Under the pieces are notes generated by a model. The model had not been told where the DNA came from, searched no databases, and was given only the letters and a program-made list of their open reading frames with translations. DNA of 64,000 nt from Chrysoporthe austroafricana (Eukaryota > Ascomycota > Sordariomycetes > Diaporthales > Cryphonectriaceae): assembly GCA_001051155.2 (NCBI GenBank), contig JYIP02000002.1, positions 4,285,583-4,349,582 on the forward strand, read 5' to 3'. Shown piece by piece: positions 22,673 to 32,085 of the stretch. The stretch's first letter is position 1, and every line of letters begins with the position of its first letter. The translations under genes and the position numbers were made by a program.

Positions 22673-23044
22673 ACCATATTTCACTGAGGAGTTATCCACG
22701 GGGGTCTGAGGTTTTGCATTCAAGCACGAGGAATGTGCAGTTCCCGGTATGGAATTTTCCATGAAAAACACAATCAGCATTCCATTGTTCAAACCCAACA
22801 AATACAAAGAAACATGCCACAATTCTGGATCTCATGTCGTGGAAATATTCTATGTGAGGAGGATCCTGAGGACGAGAGCCTTTTCCGCCACATGTAGACA
22901 GCACTGACGTCCACACAAACGCACCTAAGGCCGGGATCGTTGAGAAGGAAGCTCGTTCATACCTAGGTATGTCAGTCTCTAAACAACCAAACACATCATG
23001 GGTTGATGTCGGCCTCTGACTTACCATGAAAATACCTAGGTACC
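22673..23044. other. Intergenic between convergent genes
   Basis: 372 bp of 3' flank shared by the hypothetical gene and the STAND gene. Nothing is recognised. Confidence 0.6.
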
Positions 23045-26000
23045 TTATGACGACATATTGGCTCTCCGGTATCGATTCAACAGATCCACGTCAGAAGTTC
23101 TTCTAGCCAGAGAAGTAGCGGTGTTTTTCTGATTATCCTCAGCATCCACATCAGCTCTCTGAGAGAGCAGAAGCTCAATCATTGCACTCCGGCCGCTCCG
23201 CCGAGTCGTGTCGTTGTGTGACTGATCCTGAGACCTCCACCAAGACAATTCTTCATTATCACCCACGATATGCATGAGGAAAGTCCAGCCCCTGTCATCC
23301 GTTGCATTAATATTCGCGCCATGATCAAGCAGCAGCTCTGCCACGGAGACATCCCTGGTCTGCATCAGCGCAGTCTCAGAGCTGATCAGGTGGTACTTGG
23401 CTTCCCTGATCCTCGCTTCTACGTCCGCACCACAACGAAGCATCAGCGCGACTATCTCTTGCTTCGTTTGCCCTCCATGTCGTTTGAGATCTACCAACTG
23501 CGAGCGAAATGCTGTCCTTCCATTGGAGTCTCGTCTGTCTAAATCCTGCGGCTGGCAGTATTGTAGCATTAACTTTGCTACTGCCAAGTTTTGAAGCAGG
23601 TGGAGGGGTGTGCGACCAAGGAAATCGCGCTCGGCAATATCGGCTTGATTTTGCAAGAGTCCCTCAAGACAGTTTAATATCCTGTCATCCCCACGCTTCG
23701 CTACAAGATGAAGCGGTGTTTCGGTCTGGCCGCCCCTGTTGTCTGAAGACCACTTATTGCCAAATTTCATGTTAACGTTTGCACCACGCGTGCAAAGAAT
23801 TGCGATCGTGCTCCTGTGTCCATTAATTACTGCAATGAGCAGAGCGGTCTTGAGAAGGTAACCGTTGTCCCCTGTATTCTCATGCAGCTCATTGAGCGCC
23901 CTTGAGACTGCAAAGTCTAGGCCGACAAAAGCATATATCCAGAGCTGAGATATAATGAAGAAAGAATCGTCAAACCAGTGCCAAGGGTCAGCGTTCAACT
24001 GCTGTCGGGCAAGGTGCTGTTGACAACAATCCCTTAGGATCCACAATCGAGGTCCAACGCCCTTGACGTCACACAATTGGAGGGCTTGCTCTTGTAGAGA
24101 GAGGTCTTCTTGTCCTGACATTCTGAAATGAAGATCCCAATAGCAGCTAGCATATTCCATGAAAGGATGCCTCTCGAAGACTGGTGATTGAACGGGCATA
24201 TGCCAAGTGTTCGAAGTATTAGTGCTCGGGCACTTTGGCAGCCTGTCTGGAAAAGACGCTGCCTCAGCACAGAAATCCTCCAGGAGGAGGAATTTCATAC
24301 AGATCTGTGCTAAGACCAAGTGGCCCTGTTGTAGGGAGATGCTGTGGCACCAACTAGTCGATGTCGGCTCTCGCAGATGTCCTGACTGGAGCAAGAAGTC
24401 GATGACTGTTTGGTGGAAGAATGTCACCGTTTCAGGAGAGATGGACAGCATCAATCCACAATGTTGATTCAATCGATGGGCGAAGTCTTCGTCAGTCTCC
24501 TCTAAATCGAGATCCTCCAGTCTCGTCGAGCTATGCTCTATAGCCAGAGCCTCTTTGAGCTCTGTTACTGCCAGCGGCCTGTGGGCAGCTAGCAGAACAC
24601 AAAAGGCCCGCCTCACGAGGTCAGTCAATTCGTTTACCTTCGATGGAGGCACGTTGGTAAGTGATTGTTGGAGAAGATTCTCGTAAGCATCCTCAACCGT
24701 CGTCGGCAGATGTTGCAGCTCTTTCTCGATGCCCTTTGCCGTACGCCGAATGTGACTTGCGTGGTTGAGATACTCGAACACCAGGTGTACCCAGAGGTAA
24801 GTTCGGTTTGCGTTTCTCCCATTGCCGAGGAGTCTTCTTTCTAGTGACTGCCGGGTATTCTCCGGGAGACCTCGACAGAACTCTGTGATGCGTTCATTGG
24901 TGACGAGCTCTACTTCTTGTTCGATCTGTTGTGCAAAGTGATTGCCAGAAATCTCGATGCAATGACTCTGAAGGTTTCTATACGCTTGATTGACACGATC
25001 GTACCGTCTGCTTGTGAGAAGAAACCTGCAAGTGTTTGCTCGATCGGCCGCGGTCAAAACGCTCTTCAGTTTTCGAATGAGTATTTCGAGGTCTGCCCTC
25101 TCACATTCGTCAAGAGCGTCAATGATGAAGACAAGCCTTCCTGCAGCCGGGTCACTGATGGCATCTTGGAAGATATCCCACATGATTGCAGGCAATTTGG
25201 CGACGTCCTTGTGTTTTTTAACATGTTCCTTGGCATGCTTGATGAGCACCTCGTTCTGAGACAGAAGCTGATGAAGCAGTGAAGAGATTGCCGGAGCCAG
25301 GGTGTCCTGCACCCGTTCTTTGAAAAAGAAGTAGCAGATTGTGCTGGAAGGGTCCTCCTGCGGGAGAACCCAGTCGATTAGATACTTGGCGAGGACAGAC
25401 TTCCCACATCCAGGACCAGCTGTCAGCAAGAGCAGTCCCTGGGACTGCCCGTGTACCCAGTCTTTGACTATTTCCTGTCCCAGGAACCACTGGCAGGTCC
25501 CTGACACAGCGTCGGGCAGGGAATCTTTCAGGTCGACGTAAGACTTCTGTCCGGAGGCTGTTTCAGGCGCGAAAACCTGGAGGCATGACATCTCTTCCTG
25601 ATCAAGGATGTACTTTTGCTGCTCTCCCTTCGTATCATCGAGCTGTGCATGGACATCCTTCAACAGGTTCTTAACCGCATCAATTTCGATATCATTTTTT
25701 CTCTGGGCATCAGCCAAGCCTTTTCCATCTGTCAGGGCTTGGAATAGCTTCAATTCATACAGGCCATCCTTGATGCTACTCTCAAGCGTCTTGACCCGTT
25801 TGAGGCTGCCTTTCCAATCGCTAATGCCCAAGCAGTCCTTCAAAAGAGCCTTGCATTGGTTCAAGGCGTGAACGATGCATGTGACTTGCACATCGATCGT
25901 AGACTCGTACAGAGCCACAAGCTGAGTTCTCAACATGTTCGTCATTTCCCCTCCTGCAATCTGCTCAATGACACGCTCCAGCTCGACGTAGTAGGAGAGC

Positions 26001-26929
26001 CGCGTAGTAACATACGTGATCGCTTCAATTTGTGCGTCGGCTTGGGTCTTCGGGTTTGTAAGAAGAGGCAAGAAGACAGAGACTCCGGCCCAGACAAATG
26101 CGGCGTGGGGCGAGACCTGTACTGCTTTGCCGATCCACTCATCGAGGAATGTAAAGATCCTCCCGACTTGGTGCAAGGCAATTCCGGCTGAACTATGTCT
26201 CCTGGAATGACAGCGTTTGAAGATATCGTTGAGTTGACGACGGCGGATCTGAGGTTCGGCACTGATCTTGTTGACAGGGACTTCACCATCCAAGTAAACT
26301 TCCGCATCGGCCGAGATCGGTGAGGGCGATTCGATCTGTTTCGAAAGAAGTCTCTCATACTTCTCAATCAGTCGAGACTTGGTCTTGTGGTTTTTGATCC
26401 GTTGATATGCCTGATCCCAAAGAGTGTATTCGCAAGGGACAGCGTCGGCGGGAGCAGTGTCGGCAGGAACAGAGTTGATAGGGACGGCATCGACAGGGAC
26501 GGCACCGACAGGGACGGTATTACCAGGAACAGTGTTGATAGGGCCAGCATCGACAAGGACGGCATCGACAGAATCGACATCGATAGGGACAGTATGACCA
26601 GGAACAGTGTTGACAGGGACGGCATGGGCAGGGATAGTATTTCCAGGAACAGTGTTGATAGGGCCGGCATCGACAAGGACGGTATCGACAGAGATTGCAT
26701 CGACAGAGACGGCATCGACAGGATCGGCATCGACAGGGACGGCACCAACAGGGACAATATTGCCAGGAACAGTGTCGACAGCAGGGCCTGCTCGATAGAC
26801 TGCTGATCCGTGAATCGCAAGAATCAAGCCCGAAACGCCTTTGTCCCTACGGCACCGCTTTAACTTTAGTCTCCGGAGTCTCTCCTTGAGAGCCGACTTC
26901 TTCTCCACAATCGTCCGAGTCGGGCTCAT
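23045..26929 (-). CDS. NWD2-like STAND receptor: NACHT_N-NACHT-ankyrin
   Basis: Fungal NLR-type STAND ATPase; such proteins act in non-self recognition and regulated cell death. 1294 residues from ATG 26929. The frame stays open to 27337 but starts there with GTG, and 27106 is another in-frame ATG. Order: basic N-terminus (KERLRRLKLKRCRRDKG); 23 pentapeptide repeats at residues 51-165; NACHT_N-type domain opening LWDQAYQRI, with FVWAGVSVFLPLLTNP near 278; Walker A GPGCGKS at 505-511; Walker B LVFIIDALDE at 599-608; winged-helix region with LAVTELKEALAI and FFHQTVIDFLL; about five or six ankyrin repeats from roughly 1030 (RGANVNM, GRTPLHLL, LLDHGANINATDDRG). No intron is needed. No HET, PNP or lipase effector domain is visible at the N-terminus, which is unusual unless the repeat region or an unseen upstream exon supplies it. 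Confidence 0.9.
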   Translation of the reverse strand: MSPTRTIVEKKSALKERLRRLKLKRCRRDKGVSGLILAIHGSAVYRAGPAVDTVPGNIVPVGAVPVDADPVDAVSVDAISVDTVLVDAGPINTVPGNTIPAHAVPVNTVPGHTVPIDVDSVDAVLVDAGPINTVPGNTVPVGAVPVDAVPINSVPADTAPADAVPCEYTLWDQAYQRIKNHKTKSRLIEKYERLLSKQIESPSPISADAEVYLDGEVPVNKISAEPQIRRRQLNDIFKRCHSRRHSSAGIALHQVGRIFTFLDEWIGKAVQVSPHAAFVWAGVSVFLPLLTNPKTQADAQIEAITYVTTRLSYYVELERVIEQIAGGEMTNMLRTQLVALYESTIDVQVTCIVHALNQCKALLKDCLGISDWKGSLKRVKTLESSIKDGLYELKLFQALTDGKGLADAQRKNDIEIDAVKNLLKDVHAQLDDTKGEQQKYILDQEEMSCLQVFAPETASGQKSYVDLKDSLPDAVSGTCQWFLGQEIVKDWVHGQSQGLLLLTAGPGCGKSVLAKYLIDWVLPQEDPSSTICYFFFKERVQDTLAPAISSLLHQLLSQNEVLIKHAKEHVKKHKDVAKLPAIMWDIFQDAISDPAAGRLVFIIDALDECERADLEILIRKLKSVLTAADRANTCRFLLTSRRYDRVNQAYRNLQSHCIEISGNHFAQQIEQEVELVTNERITEFCRGLPENTRQSLERRLLGNGRNANRTYLWVHLVFEYLNHASHIRRTAKGIEKELQHLPTTVEDAYENLLQQSLTNVPPSKVNELTDLVRRAFCVLLAAHRPLAVTELKEALAIEHSSTRLEDLDLEETDEDFAHRLNQHCGLMLSISPETVTFFHQTVIDFLLQSGHLREPTSTSWCHSISLQQGHLVLAQICMKFLLLEDFCAEAASFPDRLPKCPSTNTSNTWHMPVQSPVFERHPFMEYASCYWDLHFRMSGQEDLSLQEQALQLCDVKGVGPRLWILRDCCQQHLARQQLNADPWHWFDDSFFIISQLWIYAFVGLDFAVSRALNELHENTGDNGYLLKTALLIAVINGHRSTIAILCTRGANVNMKFGNKWSSDNRGGQTETPLHLVAKRGDDRILNCLEGLLQNQADIAERDFLGRTPLHLLQNLAVAKLMLQYCQPQDLDRRDSNGRTAFRSQLVDLKRHGGQTKQEIVALMLRCGADVEARIREAKYHLISSETALMQTRDVSVAELLLDHGANINATDDRGWTFLMHIVGDNEELSWWRSQDQSHNDTTRRSGRSAMIELLLSQRADVDAEDNQKNTATSLARRTSDVDLLNRYRRANMSS
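26435..26779 (-). repeat. 15-bp minisatellite encoding 23 pentapeptides
   Basis: A 345-bp in-frame array inside the STAND gene, coding for units of the form (V/I)(D/N)(A/T)VP alternating with GNTVP and VGAVP. A higher-order block (VDAVL-VDAGP-INTVP-GNT) occurs twice, showing segmental duplication within the array. Unit length is a multiple of three, so copy changes keep the frame. Confidence 0.92.
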
Positions 26930-28879
26930 GGTGTCTGTCAGATTTGTGCCAAGTTCAAATCGAGCTGATGGAGTCAGACGGTCAGAAAGACCAGCTGGGT
27001 TACTTTCTAGAACATCTTCACACGAACCTGTAACACAAGGGAATGATTCAGATTTGTAGCCCAGAATTTCGAGCAAAAGTGTAGAATCGCAGGGTGCGAC
27101 AATCATCCCCACAATTGGTGCACCTTCGTTTGCTGGCAACCAAGGTACATGATAGTCCACGAAACCTACTACTAGGCTATCATTCTGTACAACACAGCAA
27201 CTTGATATCCCGATTACTGAAAAGAGGGGGAAATCAACCACAGAATACCATTTTCCCGACGTAGCCGCCCCCGGTGGGAGGTGAAATAGACCTAGGCACG
27301 GCGAGACTGCTTGATAAGGCTTGGGACGGAGACCCACTACAAAACTTCTCGTCCAGCCTTATGAGTCCTAAAAAGGCAAATAGCTCCAGATGATTAGGCG
27401 TGAACTGTGGTCCAAACGCTGCGAAGTGAAGTGGCCTCGCGTTTTATATCCCTTTTCATGATTCTGTCGACCCGAAGCCTCGTTTGCCGCCTATATTCTC
27501 AGATAATGGAGGCCGAGGCTCAAAGTCGTCATTCCGTACTCTTCTTCTGTGCGGGGCCAGCCTACATGGCATTATGTAAATAGAATAAATGTGATTCTCA
27601 GATAGCTGTGGTTGGCCACTCGTTCTTGAGAGCTGCGATATATTTCGTGGCTCCGCTGCTGAACAGATGGCATGTTACGTTGCATGATGATGCTGCTACT
27701 CTGAAAGCATCGACTTCATTCCGGATCTCACTACTTGGGTAATTCTACAAGAGCATCTCTCTCCGGGGAGGCGGGTCCACCTTACAGCCTTGTATTCTGC
27801 TCCTCTTGTTTTGTCTTTTGCTTTTCTTTCTTTCATCCTATTCAGAATAAAAAAAAATAGTTTTCTTTTTCTATCCTTCTTTCTACTCCCTCTCATTCAT
27901 CTTTTACTTCTTTTATACGCTGGTATGGTGGGTGGTGCATAGCTAGGCGCTCAGTCACGTGGGAACAACACTCAGGCACTGCTGAATTATAAGCAGGACG
28001 GCCTTGGCCCCTGCTTATATACTAGACATGCTCGAGACATTCGTTTCGTCTCCCAAGGTGTATGTATTTCTACGGTTACTCCCTAGGAGCTGGTCTCCTA
28101 GCGGCATACTCTGTTCTTTTCGCCTATCCAGATAATACTGCGCGCCCTTGAAATATATTGTTTGGCCCCCATCGTTCTTTGGCTTCTTTTCTATCGCTTG
28201 CGCACGCTTGGGCTGACTGAGTCCCCGCTCCGGTCTGGGGTTTCATCGCGCGATGGCGCCCTAATCCTGGCTCAACGTCTTTCTCCTATTATCTTTCTCA
28301 TTCTCCCCCCCCCCCCTTTTCCTTGTTCTTCTTTCTTCTTCCTATAATCCACCAGCAGAAGCCTCACAAAGTCACCACAGCCTCGGAGTTCAGGGCCACT
28401 GAAGTCGATGACTCTAGGTGTGGAGGCTGCAGAAGAAGCGATGCTATATGAAATGATAGGGTTAAGAAATATAGACCTGTGAGAACAGAGTCATGTACGG
28501 ATCCATGAGCCAAGATTTGCACTTTCACGCATCACTCGACCTTGCAATGGCAGATGTTTCAGGACAGAGGAGTTCTCATTGCAGCTGGCATGCATAAGCC
28601 AGAGTTATCTATCCTATCATGGCTACCCCATAATCCATAGGTAGCTTCCACTCGTCCATTTTGCCCCATTTCCCAACAATCAATTTCCTCCTGCGGGGAA
28701 GCCAAACTATGCAGTAACACAACTTTTGTGTTGTGCATCCGTCTAAGAAGGGGAGTACACGAATCCAAATATTCTCAATTAGTACAGTCATGCATCTTCC
28801 CCAGAATACAAGACCGTTGCCCAGTGTATACCCAGATCCTCATGAACGCCATCTTGCCAACCTCAGAGACGCAATCCCA
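26930..28879. other. Intergenic, 1.95 kb
   Basis: Upstream of the STAND gene and downstream of eglC. The first 400 bp stays open in the STAND frame and may hold leader or a missed exon; a CTGACAG acceptor-like site lies just before the ATG at 26929. Pyrimidine-rich stretches occur at 27785-27915 and 28255-28345, with a poly-C run near 28315. No gene is supported. Confidence 0.5.
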
Positions 28880-30454
28880 TCACAGGGCGATGCAAGCGGC
28901 CAGCAGGGCCACACAGGCCGCAGAGAAGGAGACTAAGTTTGCAGAGGCACCGTTGACGGTGACGACTGAGGAGGTCGGCTTGGCAGTCGAGCTGCCGGTG
29001 GTGGTTCCATTAGAAGCAGTGCCGCTGCCGCCGCCGCTGCCGCTGCCGCTGCCGCTGCCGCTGCTGCCGCTGCTCCCAGAGCCAGACCCAGATCCCGAGC
29101 TTCCTGAACCCGACCCGGTGCTTCCCGAGCCACTGGATCCAGAGCCAGAAGAAGAGCTGCCTGTGCCGCTGGGGCTTGAGGCCCCGCCAGTTACCGTAGC
29201 ACTTCCCGATGAGCCTGTGCCCGTGCTACCGCCGACGCCCCCGGAGATACCAGGAGAACCGCTGTCTACACCAGTCGGGGAGGCTGACTCGGTCGCAGAG
29301 CCGCCATTCGCGCCGCCGCCGGTCGCAGCACTGTCAGATGCCGAGGCGCTCGCGGAAGTGGAGGACGATGACGACGATGACGACGACGAGGAGCTGTTGC
29401 AGGAGAGGTCGTAGATAGGCGTGGTGGTCAGGGTGCTCCCGACGATTCCAAAGCTAGGGGAAGGCGTAGTGGGGGCGGCATCCTGGAGTGTGTACCACCA
29501 GACATTGGTGGTTCCGAAGAGAGAGCATCCAACTTCGTCCCAGTATGTCTTGGCATTATCGATGGATGGCACGGCCTCGTTCTCGGTCGGGCCGCTGATG
29601 GGCCAGCCGGTCTCGGTGACCCAGACTGGCTTGGAGCCGACCGCGGCCTTAGTCTGGTCGATCGCGCTGTTGAAAAGGGACTGACCGTCGGAGATAGAGT
29701 TCGCCATGGTGTTCTGGGGAATGTCAGCACGATCAATATTTGGGGACATTTATTTAACGTGGAAATCGTACCTGGAAGTAAGGATACGCATCAACACCGA
29801 TGAAGTCCGAGGCGTCGGTGACGGCATTGTTGGAGGAGTTGACCCAGGCAGTCCAGGTGTCGACGTGACCAACGGGAACACTAGACAGCGGGGTGTCCGC
29901 GATGGCCGTCCTGACCTGGCTGATGTACCCGATAATAGTATCAGGCTCGGCGCCAGGGTTCTCGCCATTCTCAATACCGGTGGGAGAGATGCGGTACAGG
30001 TCCTCGGAGCCAACAGAGATACCAGCGACCTGGCTGGCGAGGCTAGAGCCATAGGTGGAGATGGCCGACTTCAGGGCGGCGAGCTCGTTGGCGAAGTCGG
30101 CATCACCGCCGGAGCACCACATGCCGAGAAGAAGGGTGGTCTTGGTGCTGATGGCAGCCGGGATGGCCTCGATAGGGGTGTTTGTGGTGCCGCTTTGCTG
30201 TAGTTACAGTCAGCCTTGCCGTCCAAGGAGACGCGCCAGCCGGTCCTGGGTCAACATACAATCATTGTGTAGAGGCGAGCCGAGCTGAAGACCTCGGGAG
30301 CAGAGACGAGGCCCTGCGCGGTGGTGAACTCGTCCTCGAAGTCACTCTGGACCTTGGCGGCTCCTGTGGTGAAAGTGCTGCCGTAGTTGAAGCCAACATA
30401 GGCCGCCATGGCCGGAGAGGCCGCGAGGGCGAGGACTGCTGTGGAGCCAAGCAT
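28880..30454 (-). CDS. eglC: GPI-anchored cell-wall endo-beta-1,3-glucanase (GH17, eglC-like)
   Basis: Cell-wall remodelling glucanase of glycoside hydrolase family 17. Model: complement(join(28880..29713, 29772..30197, 30260..30454)), 484 residues. Introns are 62 nt (GTATGT...CTACAG) and 58 nt (GTACGA...CCCAG), both phase 0. A signal peptide ([17 protein letters not shown]) precedes [10 protein letters not shown]. The predicted acid is Glu130 in SVGSEDLYR and the nucleophile Glu241 in VWVTETGWP. After the catalytic domain comes a long Ser/Gly/Thr-rich linker with a Ser run, then a hydrophobic C-terminus ([18 protein letters not shown]) with small residues upstream, fitting a GPI signal. The start is the Met that begins the signal peptide; an upstream in-frame Met is less likely. 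Confidence 0.93.
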
Positions 30455-32085
30455 TGTGAGGCCAGTGGGGTCTGAGATGGTGAGGGTAGTAATGGGTTGT
30501 AGCAAACGATATCTGGGTCCAAAAGCAGTTGTGGATGAAGATGTAGATGTGGATGTGGATGTGGGTGTGGTTGTGGACGGCTTTGTTTATGCCGGGCAAA
30601 GAGTGGAATGCAAAAGGTATTAATAGCAGCGGCACACAACGAATGACGTGAAGGCCGTGGCACGGAAGGAACTATGAATACCAAACCCGAGGTGTCTTGC
30701 ACACACACAAGCTTGGGCAGTATCGACGGCGTGCACGGAAGATGGTCTTCGGCTAGGGCACTAGATCAGTGCCACTTGTAGGACCGAGGCTGAAAAGATA
30801 GAGCAAGTTGCCACCAAGAGAAGACTGAAGAGCGTATCAGTAGGAAGTCCTGAAAGAGGCGAAAGATGAAGTTGAAAGAGAACGAGACCTGGGTGGGAAG
30901 GCTAAGTAGTCTGTATGTACGTTTAAGAACCGGGAGTTACAAGCTCGTCCTCAGCCATACTATGGCGTGTATGGTACATGACACAGCACAGCACAGCACA
31001 AGCAGGCTGGGGCGGCCGTGATGCCATGTCAACAAATGTGTGAGGTCAGAGCAGACTAATGAGGGTGGCTGATTGGGCTGTCTTGGAAGCCGTTTGGTAA
31101 TATCTCGTCCTGGAATGTTCGCATCCGGACAGCGCCGTTGGCCCTCGGCGGGCCCCCTGCGTGGTGCTCTGCAGGATGGAGTGGCACCGCGGCGCCAGCT
31201 CTGGTGGTAGGGCTTCCGGTGTCCGTTGTCCCCTGGCGCTAGTGGCGCTATCCTGTGCCCCCAACAGGCCAAGCGCCGACCCTTTCGTCTTGTCGTGCCA
31301 GCGGCCCGATCGTGAGCCGTGTGTGTTGTGCTAAGAGGTCAAGTTTTTCCTAGGGCTTGCGTTGGGCCTGCGCCGGTGCGGCGTTCCAGAACAGGCCTGG
31401 TCAACGCCGCGGTAGGGGGGTTACCCGAAGGGGGGAGAAAGCCTCCCACCACCACCCGACATCTCCGTGTGTCTTGTTCTCAACCCTGACGATGAGCATG
31501 TCGATGTCTCCTTACACCGTAGTACTGGGAATGGGGCAGCAGAGGTCGAGGCCCACCCCCGGATTCGTAGTGAGCAGCGATGTGAAGCGAGGTGGAAAAG
31601 ACATGGGATCCCTACTGTTTCTTCCAGGCTCTTGCCAGTTCTAGTCATGCCACGATCCGGGACGACAGGTGTGGAACAGGGGTAGAGACAGGGGCAAGGC
31701 TGGTAAACCTCTGCTGGGCTCTGCCAATCCGAGAAGGTGCCTGGCATGCACACTGCCAGTGGTACATGGCCAAATACGAGAAATCTGACAGAACCTGACC
31801 TCACGCGCCTCGGACCAGTCGGCACTCCCACACGTCATTGGCGTGTCGTCCGATCAATCATGGGCAACCAGATGCGATGCCGTTGTTTACTCAGTGGATT
31901 TACTATGTATGCGTTCCAACGGTCCTTCAGGACACCCATCCATCCTAGCGCACACGCACACGACCTCGCCTTGTCCCGCCTGAGTACGTACTGTATGGTC
32001 CCGACCTTGGAACCTCTGTCCACTGCTATTTTTGTCATGCTCCATATCTATGTAGGTAGCCTCTGGCCGGAATGTATTATGCAGT
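30455..32085. other. Intergenic, upstream of eglC
   Basis: 1.6 kb between the eglC start and the 3' end of the ABC transporter. Carries the hexamer array at 30540-30575 in the presumed eglC leader. Several open frames at 31.4-32.0 kb overlap one another on both strands without domain support. No gene is called. Confidence 0.5.
30540..30575. repeat. GATGTG hexamer array in eglC leader
   Basis: Six near-identical hexamers (GATGTA, GATGTG x3, GGTGTG, GTTGTG) lie 86-121 bp upstream of the eglC ATG. On the eglC strand this reads as CACATC repeats and probably lies in the 5' leader or core promoter. Confidence 0.8.
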
